NCBI GenBank assembly: GCA_021163155.1 | Contig: JAGGXI010000036.1 | Coordinates: 1 to 6,311 of the forward strand | Direction: 5' to 3' | DNA from: Candidatus Aerophobota bacterium | Lineage (GTDB): Bacteria; Aerophobota; Aerophobia; Aerophobales; JAGGXI01 | DNA: 6,311 nt | Shown: piece by piece, positions 1-5,355 of the stretch | How the letters are laid out: each line of letters opens with the position of its first letter | Position numbering within the stretch: position 1 is the first letter of the stretch | Made by a program: the position numbers and the translations under genes | The notes under the pieces: model-generated | Told to the model about the DNA's origin: nothing | Databases searched by the model: none | The model's input: the letters and a program-made list of their open reading frames with translations, nothing else

Positions 1-93
1 ACAGGCCTAGCAGAGGTTAGAATCTGGTATAAAGATATACTTTGTGATGTCTACCCGGTTAAAAATTCTAACCTTAACATAGTCCACTTTTAA
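1..93 (+). CDS. C-terminal end of an IS transposase/integrase (partial)
   Basis: The window opens inside a plus-strand reading frame of 30 codons that ends at the TAA at 91-93. The peptide begins TGLAEVRIWYKDILCDVY and ends NIVHF. A basic and aromatic beta-strand-like tail with 'VRIWYKD' followed by 'VKNSxLxIVHF' resembles the small C-terminal domain after the DDE integrase core in some insertion-sequence transposases (IS481-like, IS1202-like or unclassified groups). The stop codon lies inside the first copy of a 21-bp tandem repeat, as expected where a transposase gene runs almost to the element's end. The catalytic core is outside the window, so family assignment rests on resemblance of a short tail only. 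It could instead be the end of an unrelated gene. Confidence 0.45.
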   Translation, partial: TGLAEVRIWYKDILCDVYPVKNSNLNIVHF

Positions 94-120
94 ATTTTAA
101 TAGTCCACTTTTAAATTTTA
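79..120. repeat. Perfect tandem duplication of a 21-bp unit, probable IS terminus
   Basis: Positions 79-99 and 100-120 are identical 21-bp units, each made of ATAGTCCACTT followed by TTAAATTTTA. They are joined without a spacer. The first unit contains the stop codon of the partial transposase frame. Short iterated subterminal motifs just past a transposase stop are typical transposase-binding sites, so this is most likely the right end of the insertion sequence, with host DNA beginning near 121. The other end and any target duplication lie outside the window. The repeat is certain; the IS-end interpretation is an inference. Confidence 0.85.
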
Positions 121-249
121 GCTAACAGAATTTCTTAAACGTAGCTACAATGATAATGATACTGAACACTTTTCGAAAAAAGAACATAACAGAAGTTACT
201 ACTTTAAGAAAGTAAAAGATATCTGGATAGTCAGCAGGAAAGTTAAAAA

Positions 250-711
250 TTAAAGGATAAAATCCTCCGGTTTTATATGCTCCAGTTTCTTTCGAAATTC
301 TTCAATTTCTTCATCACTGATAAGCCCATCAGCTATAGATAATTTCACTTCATCTATATAAATAGGTATTCTTAGTGCTAAAGCTAAAGCTATAGCATCA
401 CTGGGACGAGCATCAATTTCTATAATCTCGTTATTTTTTTCTGTTAATACTTTAGCATGATAGATATTGCCTTCAAGATCATTTATTATTACCTTTTTTA
501 CTTTTCCTTTGATAAATTTTTTAACTAAAGACTCAATTAAATCGTAAAGCAGGGATGAATTTTTACTTTTCCAGATTGAAGCAATTTTTTTTGCCTCACG
601 TAAATTCATCCATATGGGAAGCTTTTTATTTCTTTCTTTTCCTTCTAAGATAACCACGGGTGTATTTAATTCTACATCCATACCTACATTGATTATATTT
701 ACTTCTAACAT
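250..711 (-). CDS. Bifunctional nuclease domain protein (DUF151/BFN family)
   Basis: This 153-residue protein matches the single-domain BFN (DUF151) family in length and pattern. An N-terminal beta-rich segment leads to 'PVVILEGKERNKKLPIWM' (about 18-35). A helical stretch follows, then the family signature IDARPSDAIALAL (99-111) followed by IPIYIDE, and an acidic C-terminal helix ending in 'KPEDF'. Homologues include the structurally known Thermotoga TM0160. Plant members are reported to have nuclease activity, but the role of bacterial single-domain members is poorly established. There is no signal peptide or membrane segment, so it should be cytoplasmic. The ATG start is well supported: on the coding strand AAAGGAGGG (718-726) lies six bases upstream. 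The stop is TAA. The gene stands alone, with an intrinsic terminator on the same strand just upstream, so it has either its own promoter in the short interval or an attenuated leader. Confidence 0.88.
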   Translation of the reverse strand: MLEVNIINVGMDVELNTPVVILEGKERNKKLPIWMNLREAKKIASIWKSKNSSLLYDLIESLVKKFIKGKVKKVIINDLEGNIYHAKVLTEKNNEIIEIDARPSDAIALALALRIPIYIDEVKLSIADGLISDEEIEEFRKKLEHIKPEDFIL

Positions 712-746
712 CTTTTACCCTCCTTTCATTTTTACCTATATTCAAT

Positions 747-802
747 AAAAAAAACCGACCTCGATATTGAGAAAATATTTATATACAATATTTCGGTCGG
801 TT
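747..802 (-). terminator. Intrinsic terminator upstream of the DUF151 gene
   Basis: Read on the minus strand, AACCGACC (795-802) pairs perfectly with GGTCGGTT (753-760). The stem continues inward through a 2x2 GA/GA internal loop, compatible with tandem sheared G-A pairs. A further seven pairs follow (786-792 with 763-769, one G-U), enclosing a 16-nt AU-rich loop. The stem runs directly into eight U residues (positions 754-747). The plus strand has no T-tract after the stem, so the terminator works only in the minus direction. It ends 36 bp before the ATG of the DUF151 gene, an unusual position that suggests either an attenuator or the end of a separate small transcript. Confidence 0.75.
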
Positions 803-876
803 GCGTCACTGGGATCCCCTTATCCTGAGACGCCCATCTTATTTATTGATAGGATAAGGTTCCTTTCCCCCCAAGA
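747..876 (-). promoter_or_regulatory. Candidate structured leader or small RNA (unidentified)
   Basis: On the minus strand, a perfect 9-bp hairpin (CCTTATCCT at 851-859 with AGGATAAGG at 818-826, 24-nt loop) is followed by a GC-richer joining segment with the GGGATCCC palindrome (811-818) and GTGACGCAA, and then by the intrinsic terminator. A G-run (867-872) precedes it. Stem, joining region, then terminator just before a coding region is the usual architecture of a riboswitch or attenuator leader. It would equally suit an independent small RNA. I could not match it to any riboswitch consensus I know, and no strong promoter immediately upstream was found. The hairpins are visible in the sequence; a function is inferred. 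Confidence 0.35.
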
Positions 877-967
877 AGTAAACTCCTATAAAGATTGGCT
901 AATATTTTTGAGAAACATACAAAGCCACTAATAAAAAGAAGCATTAATTCTTTATCAAAGACTCTAT

Positions 968-1188
968 TAATAGTTGTAACTATTCAGGCACCCTGTACTA
1001 ACTTTAGCCCATGATTCGACAATCTATTAAAGCTCTTTACAGGGTAGGGGAGGCTTTAGCCTCCCAATTACCTCTAACTCTTATTTTGCAAAGGGCGACT
1101 AAAGTCATCCCTACACACTAAACAGTTAATTAGTCCCAGGTTTATTTGTATTGCTATAATTGGACAGGCTGAATAGTTACTAATAGTT
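968..1188. mobile_element. MITE-like element, 205 bp, with 8-bp target duplication (possibly IS66-derived)
   Basis: GTAACTATTCAG at 976-987 is a perfect inverted repeat of CTGAATAGTTAC at 1169-1180. The pair is flanked immediately outside by the direct repeat TAATAGTT at 968-975 and 1181-1188. This defines a 205-bp element (976-1180) with 12-bp terminal inverted repeats and an 8-bp target-site duplication. There is no coding capacity inside. An 8-bp duplication with termini beginning GTAA is the known signature of the IS66 family, so a non-autonomous IS66 derivative is the best guess. A caution is that the 7-mer AATAGTT occurs both in the termini and in the flanking repeats, so part of the apparent duplication could reflect local sequence similarity. 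Confidence 0.6.
1044..1114. repeat. Inverted pair of REP-like palindromic units
   Basis: The unit at 1044-1065 reads GTAGGGG then AGGCTTTAGCCTCCC, forming a 7-bp hairpin with a TTTA loop. The unit at 1093-1114, on the opposite strand, begins GTAGGGATGAC, has the same TTTA loop and ends GTCGCCC. Aligned, the two 22-mers match at 17 positions, and a G-C pair in one stem is an A-T pair in the other. Two palindromes in opposite orientation separated by 27 bp resemble a REP/BIME arrangement. They are more GC-rich than the surroundings and lie inside the MITE-like element. Confidence 0.6.
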
Positions 1189-1213
1189 TAACATAATTAA
1201 GATTAATTGTCAA
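1185..1213 (-). promoter_or_regulatory. Weak minus-strand promoter candidate at the MITE edge
   Basis: The minus strand has a perfect TTGACA (1208-1213), a 17-bp spacer and TAAACT (1185-1190), which matches the -10 consensus at four of six positions. It points towards the MITE-like element and the DUF151 gene. The -10 box overlaps the target duplication, so the insertion would have landed at or just after the start site. It may be a chance match in AT-rich DNA. Confidence 0.25.
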
Positions 1214-1376
1214 ATATAGCTATAAAGTTGGAGGTTCTTCCTATTGTCTCTACTTTTTTAATCTTTTGCTAAATCTAAATTCGGCGATTTGAATAATCAT
1301 TATTTAAGAATCCAGAATTCAGAAGAGATAATGAAAGATAGAAAATTAAAAAGAGGAATTAATGCATGCCTTCTTC

Positions 1377-2681
1377 TCATCCACTCTTTTCTACAACTAA
1401 ATCATAGTAGTTCTTCACTTGCAAAATTTTTCCAGAGAAAGACTCACCTGGTAGATGCTTTTCTTTTAAAAATGTTTTTCCATCTATTTCGGGAGCTTGA
1501 AACTCTGTATGTCCCTCATTTTCCTTATCTACTAAAATAGAATAAACTTTGTCTACCTTTTCTTGGTTAAAGTTTAAAGTGATAGGCTGTTGTAGCTGCA
1601 TAAGTTGTGCATATCTTCGTTTCTTAATCTTCAGAGGTATCTTTGGAGCAAGAGAATAAGCCAATGTTCCCTTTTCGGGAGAGTAGGTAAATGCTCCTAA
1701 CCACTCAAACTTTATTCTTTCAATATCCTTTAAGAGCTTGTTAACATGTTTGTCTTTTTCTCCGGGAAACCCTACTATAAAAGTAGTGCGTAAGGTAACC
1801 CCGGGAATTTCCTCTCTCAATTTAGCAATCAGTCTTTCTGCTACCTCAAATTTAGGGCGCTTCATTTTAACTAAAATTTCATTATGAGTATGCTGTAGGG
1901 GAATGTCAATATACCGACAGATTTTATCTGAGGTGGCTATTGTCTTTATAAGCGAAGAGGTAAAGTGTAGTGGATGAGCATAAAGGAGACGAATCCAATT
2001 TAGTTTATCTATTTTCTCAAGTTCATTCAATAGCTGTATAAGAGCCGATTTCTCACCCTTATCCCATCCATAAAAGGTGATGTCCTGAGCTACAAGAATG
2101 AGTTCCTTTATATCTAAATTAACCAGGGCTTTTGCTTCCTTAACAACATCTTCCACAGGTCTACTTCGGTATCTCCCTCGTAGATAAGGAATAAGACAAT
2201 AGGAGCAATGATTTGAACAACCTTCAGCAATCTTAAGATAGGCATAGGAGGGAGGAGTGCTTAAAAGTCGAGGGAAACTGGAATCATAAAGAAATCGAGG
2301 CTCATTTACTGAAAAAAGGCGTTTTTCTCCCTCGAGAAGCTGCTCAATTATCTTATCAATTTTATAAAAATCAGCACTTCCTATTAAAGCATCTATTTGA
2401 GGATATCTTAAAAAGAGTTTTCGTTTTTTTAACTGAGGAAGACAACCGCAAACAATGAGTTTTTGAGAAGGGCTCTTTTGACAAGCAATACGAGAAATAA
2501 TCTTATAGCTTTCACTTCTTGCCTTATTAATAAAGGAGCAGGTATTGATAATGATTATATCTGCATCCTTATATAGAGAAGTAAAGGCATATCCTGCCTC
2601 TCCTAATCTTCCAAGAATAACCTCACTATCCACAAGATTCTTTGGACATCCCAAAGATATTAAATTTACTTTTAGTTTCAA
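1377..2681 (-). CDS. rimO: Ribosomal protein S12 (Asp88) methylthiotransferase RimO
   Basis: RimO is a radical-SAM methylthiotransferase that adds a methylthio group to a conserved aspartate of ribosomal protein S12. The 434-residue product has the full family layout. The N-terminal UPF0004 domain carries cluster cysteines C12 (LGCPKN), C48 (NTCSF) and C80 (GCLPQ). The radical-SAM cluster is C155-C159-C162 (EGCSNHCSYC). Later come AQDITFYGWD (198-207), DIPLQH (259-264), FIVGFPGE (301-308) and a C-terminal TRAM domain from about 373 with APEIDG (396-401). 'SFINKARSES' after the second cysteine favours RimO over MiaB or MtaB. The start codon is TTG (2679-2681), supported by AAGGAAG (2690-2696) upstream and by the usual family N-terminus; there is no in-frame ATG close by. 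The stop is TGA. It is divergent from the GT4 gene, with a consensus promoter between them. Confidence 0.95.
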   Translation of the reverse strand: MKLKVNLISLGCPKNLVDSEVILGRLGEAGYAFTSLYKDADIIIINTCSFINKARSESYKIISRIACQKSPSQKLIVCGCLPQLKKRKLFLRYPQIDALIGSADFYKIDKIIEQLLEGEKRLFSVNEPRFLYDSSFPRLLSTPPSYAYLKIAEGCSNHCSYCLIPYLRGRYRSRPVEDVVKEAKALVNLDIKELILVAQDITFYGWDKGEKSALIQLLNELEKIDKLNWIRLLYAHPLHFTSSLIKTIATSDKICRYIDIPLQHTHNEILVKMKRPKFEVAERLIAKLREEIPGVTLRTTFIVGFPGEKDKHVNKLLKDIERIKFEWLGAFTYSPEKGTLAYSLAPKIPLKIKKRRYAQLMQLQQPITLNFNQEKVDKVYSILVDKENEGHTEFQAPEIDGKTFLKEKHLPGESFSGKILQVKNYYDLVVEKSG

Positions 2682-2702
2682 ATTATCATCTTCCTTGAGA
2701 CA

Positions 2703-2731
2703 ATTATAAAATGAGAGATGAGGAATGTCAA
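2703..2731 (-). promoter_or_regulatory. rimO promoter
   Basis: On the minus strand, TTGACA (2726-2731) is followed by exactly 17 bp and TATAAT (2703-2708). Both sigma-70 hexamers are perfect consensus. The predicted start near 2696 leaves a leader of only about 15 nt before the TTG start codon, so the Shine-Dalgarno AAGGAAG would sit at the very 5' end of the message. The -35 box is one arm of a 21-bp palindrome. Confidence 0.72.
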
Positions 2732-2746
2732 ACTATGCATTTGACA
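2726..2746. promoter_or_regulatory. 21-bp palindromic operator candidate in the divergent promoter
   Basis: TGTCAAA (2726-2732) and TTTGACA (2740-2746) are perfect 7-bp inverted repeats separated by CTATGCA. Each arm contains the -35 hexamer of one of the two divergent promoters. A dimeric regulator bound here would cover both -35 boxes. Part of the symmetry is explained by TTGACA being present on both strands; the extra T at the inner end of each arm and the close spacing are not. No regulator gene is in the window. Confidence 0.45.
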
Positions 2747-2768
2747 CAGCCAATAAAGAGAATATATT
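2741..2768 (+). promoter_or_regulatory. Promoter of the GT4 glycosyltransferase gene
   Basis: TTGACA (2741-2746), a 16-bp spacer and TATATT (2763-2768) form a strong sigma-70-type promoter. The predicted start near 2775 gives a leader of about 18 nt, with the Shine-Dalgarno AAAGGA at 2777-2782 and the ATG at 2793. Confidence 0.62.
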
Positions 2769-2792
2769 TAAAAAATAAAGGACTTAATAAAA

Positions 2793-3917
2793 ATGAAAAT
2801 CGCTTATGTATCAACCTATCTTCCCAAGCAATGTGGAATAGCTACCTATGTAGATTATCTGATTCGTGGTATTAGAAGAGTGGACCCACTATCAGATATC
2901 AAGGTTATTGCTGAAAAGGGAGCGTCTCCTATTAAGCAGGAGAAATTTGAGGTAAATCCTTGCTGGGATAGAAATGAGGATTACGTAAAACCTATCATTT
3001 CATATACAAAAGATGCGGATGTAGTTCATATTCAACATGAATACAGTATATACAAATTCGATGATAGATTACCCTTGGTGCTTCAAGGATTAAATGCAAA
3101 AATTAAAAAGGTAATAACTATCCATTGCCTAAGGCCAGCTCAGTTTTCTGAAAGAAAAGCAGTAGATGAGAATTTTGCTAAAAGAATTGCTGAGCTTGCT
3201 GATGAAGTTATTGTGCACCTTAAATCACAGAAAGCAATCCTAACACGTCTTAAAATACCATCAGAAAAGATTCATATTATACCTCATGGAACAAAGATCA
3301 GCGATGAAGGCAAAAGGATTTCACGGCTGAGGCTTAGACTCCCTATAGATGGAAAAATAATTCTTATGTTTGGTTTTGTCAAAAAACATAAATGTATTCA
3401 TATAGCTCTTGATGCACTTGCTGAGATACTGAAAAAATTTAAAGATGTATATTTATTTGTAGCTGGAGGTCTTACTTCAACAGCTTCGCAGGAAGATAGA
3501 GAGTATGCAAAATTTTTAAGCAAAAGGATATCGGAACTTGAACTTCAAAATAATGTCATCTACCCAAACAGTTTTTTCCCAAATGAAGATATACTCTATT
3601 TATTTGGAGCATCAGACGTTGTCCTTTTCCCATACTATGAGGAGGACCGCTCTGCATCCGGCTCTTTTCATTTGGCTATAGGTGCAAAAAAACCTGTCAT
3701 TGCCTCAAGGATACCAAAATTTGAGGAGTTGAGAAACATCTGTGATGAGCTTCTCGTTCTTCCATATAATTCCTCTGGAATTGCGAAGATAACCATTCGT
3801 CTTTTTGAAGACACAGAATTTTGGCAGTATGTGATTAATCGCACCGAAGAGTATAGAAAACTTACCTCATGGCAAGCCGTAGCAGCTCAACATTTACAGA
3901 TATATAAAAAGAGGTAA
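2793..3917 (+). CDS. GT4-family glycosyltransferase (GT-B fold, probably nucleotide-sugar dependent)
   Basis: The 374-residue protein has the two-domain layout of a GT-B retaining glycosyltransferase. The N-terminal domain begins MKIAYVSTYLPKQCGIATYV, with a glycine-containing acceptor-side loop, and includes VVHIQHEYSIY (77-87). The hinge carries IIPHG (162-166). The C-terminal nucleotide-sugar domain has ILMFGFVKKHKCIHIALDAL (190-209), VAGG (223-226), DVVLFPYYEEDRSASGS (275-291) and KKPVIAS (299-305). The usual GT4 E-x7-E motif is not intact: R286 and L294 fall at the aligned Glu positions, with E283 and E284 just before. Similar 'SASGS...PVIAS' variants occur in GT4 proteins encoded beside GH130 enzymes. 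There is no signal peptide or membrane span, so it is cytosolic or peripheral. The start is ATG with AAAGGA ten bases upstream. The GH130 neighbour suggests mannosyl transfer, but donor and acceptor cannot be read from sequence. Confidence 0.85.
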   Translation: MKIAYVSTYLPKQCGIATYVDYLIRGIRRVDPLSDIKVIAEKGASPIKQEKFEVNPCWDRNEDYVKPIISYTKDADVVHIQHEYSIYKFDDRLPLVLQGLNAKIKKVITIHCLRPAQFSERKAVDENFAKRIAELADEVIVHLKSQKAILTRLKIPSEKIHIIPHGTKISDEGKRISRLRLRLPIDGKIILMFGFVKKHKCIHIALDALAEILKKFKDVYLFVAGGLTSTASQEDREYAKFLSKRISELELQNNVIYPNSFFPNEDILYLFGASDVVLFPYYEEDRSASGSFHLAIGAKKPVIASRIPKFEELRNICDELLVLPYNSSGIAKITIRLFEDTEFWQYVINRTEEYRKLTSWQAVAAQHLQIYKKR

Positions 3918-3975
3918 GATAAAATTAGCAGTATTGTCAAGAATATCTCGGGACTTTTCCCCTCCGTCGCTGTTT

Positions 3976-4103
3976 AAGAGTAAATGGGTAAATGGGATGA
4001 TGAGTTGATGGGATAAAACTTTTTAGTACTATTTTTTATAACTCCTTCATCTTTTCTCTTACTCCCCATTTCCTTATTTTCCTCATTTACCCCTCTACCC
4101 AGA
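3976..4103. repeat. Imperfect foldback sequence with purine-rich and pyrimidine-rich arms
   Basis: The 242-bp gap between the GT4 and GH130 genes contains a G/A/T-rich left arm (about 3976-4018) and a C/T-rich right arm (about 4027-4103). GGGTAAATG (3986-3994) is exactly complementary to CATTTACCC (4084-4092), and AAATGGG (3990-3996) to CCCATTT (4065-4071). The left arm also holds the tandem octamer GTAAATGG twice (3980-3995). Pairing is imperfect, arm lengths differ and there is no U-run, so it is not a clear intrinsic terminator. It may be a degraded MITE or dispersed repeat. Confidence 0.4.
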
Positions 4104-4104
4104 G

Positions 4105-4134
4105 TTAATTCACATTTCAAGGTCTGACTATAAT
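4105..4134 (+). promoter_or_regulatory. Promoter candidate for the GH130-gamma-glutamyltransferase pair
   Basis: A perfect TATAAT (4129-4134) is preceded at 18 bp by TTAATT (4105-4110), a poor -35 match. The predicted start near 4141 gives a leader of about 19 nt. The Shine-Dalgarno TAGGAG (4146-4151) lies eight bases before the ATG at 4160. The same short-leader arrangement is seen at the other two promoters in the window. Confidence 0.42.
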
Positions 4135-4159
4135 TATAAACTATTTAGGAGATATTAAC

Positions 4160-5350
4160 ATGGAGTTTTTTCTGGATAGAACCATTAAGAAATTAGGAGA
4201 TGGGCAAGTTATTAAAACTCATACAGGAGAGGCTATCTTTAAACTGAATTCATATGAAAATAATCCTATTGTAAGAGCTCAGGATATCGGGCTTGTCTGG
4301 TGTGAAAATAGTAGGCTAAAGACAGGAGCGGTCTTCAATGGTGGAGCTGAGATATTCCAGGATAAGGTTATCCTGACGCCAAGATGCCATCAAAGATATA
4401 GAAAGAGTAGCTTTTTTGACGAAAAACTCGGTATTAATCGAGACTATTTTGAAAACTATATCTCTGAGATTTGGTTTTTAGTAAGTGAGGATGGTATACA
4501 TTTTACAAGATTCCACAATATGGTAATTCGAGGTGATGGCACTGAACATCAAGACTTTACCTATGGAATTGAGGATATACGGATCATCAAGCACAACCAG
4601 AAATACCTGCTGCTCGGGTGTGGCAAAATTAAACCTCCATTTAAAAGTAAAAACGCAGACCGAATTGCTATATACTCAACCAATGATTTTATAAATATCA
4701 CTTATCATGGTATAGTTAAATATTTTGACTCCCGTAATGCTATCTCCTTTCCTGAGCCAGTCAATAACCGAGACTACATACTGTTGCGTTTTCATCCTAA
4801 CATTCACTTATCTCATCTTGAAGTCGGAATAGATCAATTACTGAATCCTTCTAAGTATATAGAACTATGGGAGAGAATCTATAAGTTACGGAATCAAAGT
4901 CTGCTTTTAAAGGCTGGCTGCTATTTACATGAAAAGGAAAAAATTGGCCCCGGAACTCAATTAATCAAGACCAATAAAGGCTGGCTGTTTATCTATCATG
5001 CTGTTGGTGAAATAGATAATGATATTTGTAAAGTTTATGGATTAAAGAGAAAAATTCAAAGAGGGTATTCTATATGTGCTGCTCTTTTGGATTTAAATGA
5101 CCCAAGAAAAATACTCTGCAGAACAAAGTATCCAATCTACATTCCTTCAGAGCCTTACGAATTATATGGTAATGACCGGTATCCAGTGGATGTGCCTGCC
5201 GTTGTTTTTCCTGTAGGCGCTTTGATTAGAAAAGATAAACTGCTTCTCTATGCTGGAGCTGGGGATAAATACATAATCCTTCTAAGCTGCAGTCTTGATA
5301 ATTTAGTTAGTTATTTATGGAAGTATTGTAAAAACTTATATGAGAGGTGA
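4160..5350 (+). CDS. GH130 glycoside phosphorylase (beta-mannoside phosphorylase family)
   Basis: GH130 enzymes phosphorolyse beta-mannosides to mannose-1-phosphate, using a five-bladed beta-propeller. The 396-residue product shows family landmarks in order: NPIVRAQD (35-42), AVFNGGAEIF (57-66), YGIEDIR (135-141, with D139 at the proton-donor Asp), LLRFHPN (208-214), EKIGPGTQLIKTNKGWLFIYH (from 260 to 280), GYSICAALLDLNDPRKIL (302-319), EPYE (331-334) and VPAVVFPVGAL (345-355). The basic and histidine residues R210, K261 and H280 sit where phosphate-binding residues occur in characterised phosphorylases, so a phosphorylase is more likely than a hydrolase. Departures from the usual motifs are VFNGG for VFNPG and EDIR for EDPR. 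There is no signal peptide, so it is cytosolic. The ATG start has TAGGAG eight bases upstream; the stop is TGA. The next gene begins five bases later, implying co-transcription. Linkage type (beta-1,2 or beta-1,4) cannot be decided. Confidence 0.85.
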   Translation: MEFFLDRTIKKLGDGQVIKTHTGEAIFKLNSYENNPIVRAQDIGLVWCENSRLKTGAVFNGGAEIFQDKVILTPRCHQRYRKSSFFDEKLGINRDYFENYISEIWFLVSEDGIHFTRFHNMVIRGDGTEHQDFTYGIEDIRIIKHNQKYLLLGCGKIKPPFKSKNADRIAIYSTNDFINITYHGIVKYFDSRNAISFPEPVNNRDYILLRFHPNIHLSHLEVGIDQLLNPSKYIELWERIYKLRNQSLLLKAGCYLHEKEKIGPGTQLIKTNKGWLFIYHAVGEIDNDICKVYGLKRKIQRGYSICAALLDLNDPRKILCRTKYPIYIPSEPYELYGNDRYPVDVPAVVFPVGALIRKDKLLLYAGAGDKYIILLSCSLDNLVSYLWKYCKNLYER

Positions 5351-5355
5351 TTAAA

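Larger units (their letters stand above)
712..1376. other. 665-bp intergenic region with regulatory hairpins and a MITE
   Basis: No protein-coding gene could be supported here on either strand. Reading from the DUF151 gene outwards, it holds its ribosome-binding site (718-726), an intrinsic terminator (747-802), a second perfect 9-bp hairpin (818-826 with 851-859), an unremarkable AT-rich stretch (860-967), the MITE-like element with its target duplication (968-1188), and a weak minus-strand promoter candidate (1185-1213). Positions 1214-1376, downstream of rimO, show no obvious GC-rich rimO terminator. Confidence 0.7.

Noticed and set aside
150-218. 22-codon frame starting ATG ATA ATG near the IS end
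   Set aside because: It is too short, has no ribosome-binding site or recognisable sequence, and lies in AT-rich intergenic DNA.
790-830. Possible c-di-GMP-I riboswitch on the minus strand (GTGACGCAA)
   Set aside because: The GGGCAAACC hairpin and the second tetraloop-receptor helix of the consensus are absent.
811-872. Possible TPP riboswitch on the plus strand (CTGAGA, then CCC, then GATAGGATAA)
   Set aside because: The resemblance is only to short pieces. The required pairing regions and the GCGxAGGGAA block are missing, and no thiamine gene follows.
941-1365. Inverted repeat GCATTAATTC (941-950) with GAATTAATGC (1356-1365)
   Set aside because: It is a 10-bp AT-rich match with no flanking duplication or other structure, and such matches are expected by chance here.
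1289-1540. 83-codon open frame on the plus strand
   Set aside because: It overlaps the 3' end of rimO in antisense. The peptide has no recognisable motif, and no convincing ribosome-binding site precedes it.
5347-5355. GTG start for the gamma-glutamyltransferase overlapping the GH130 stop
   Set aside because: The GTG lies within the Shine-Dalgarno sequence that serves the ATG at 5356, and family N-termini fit the later start.
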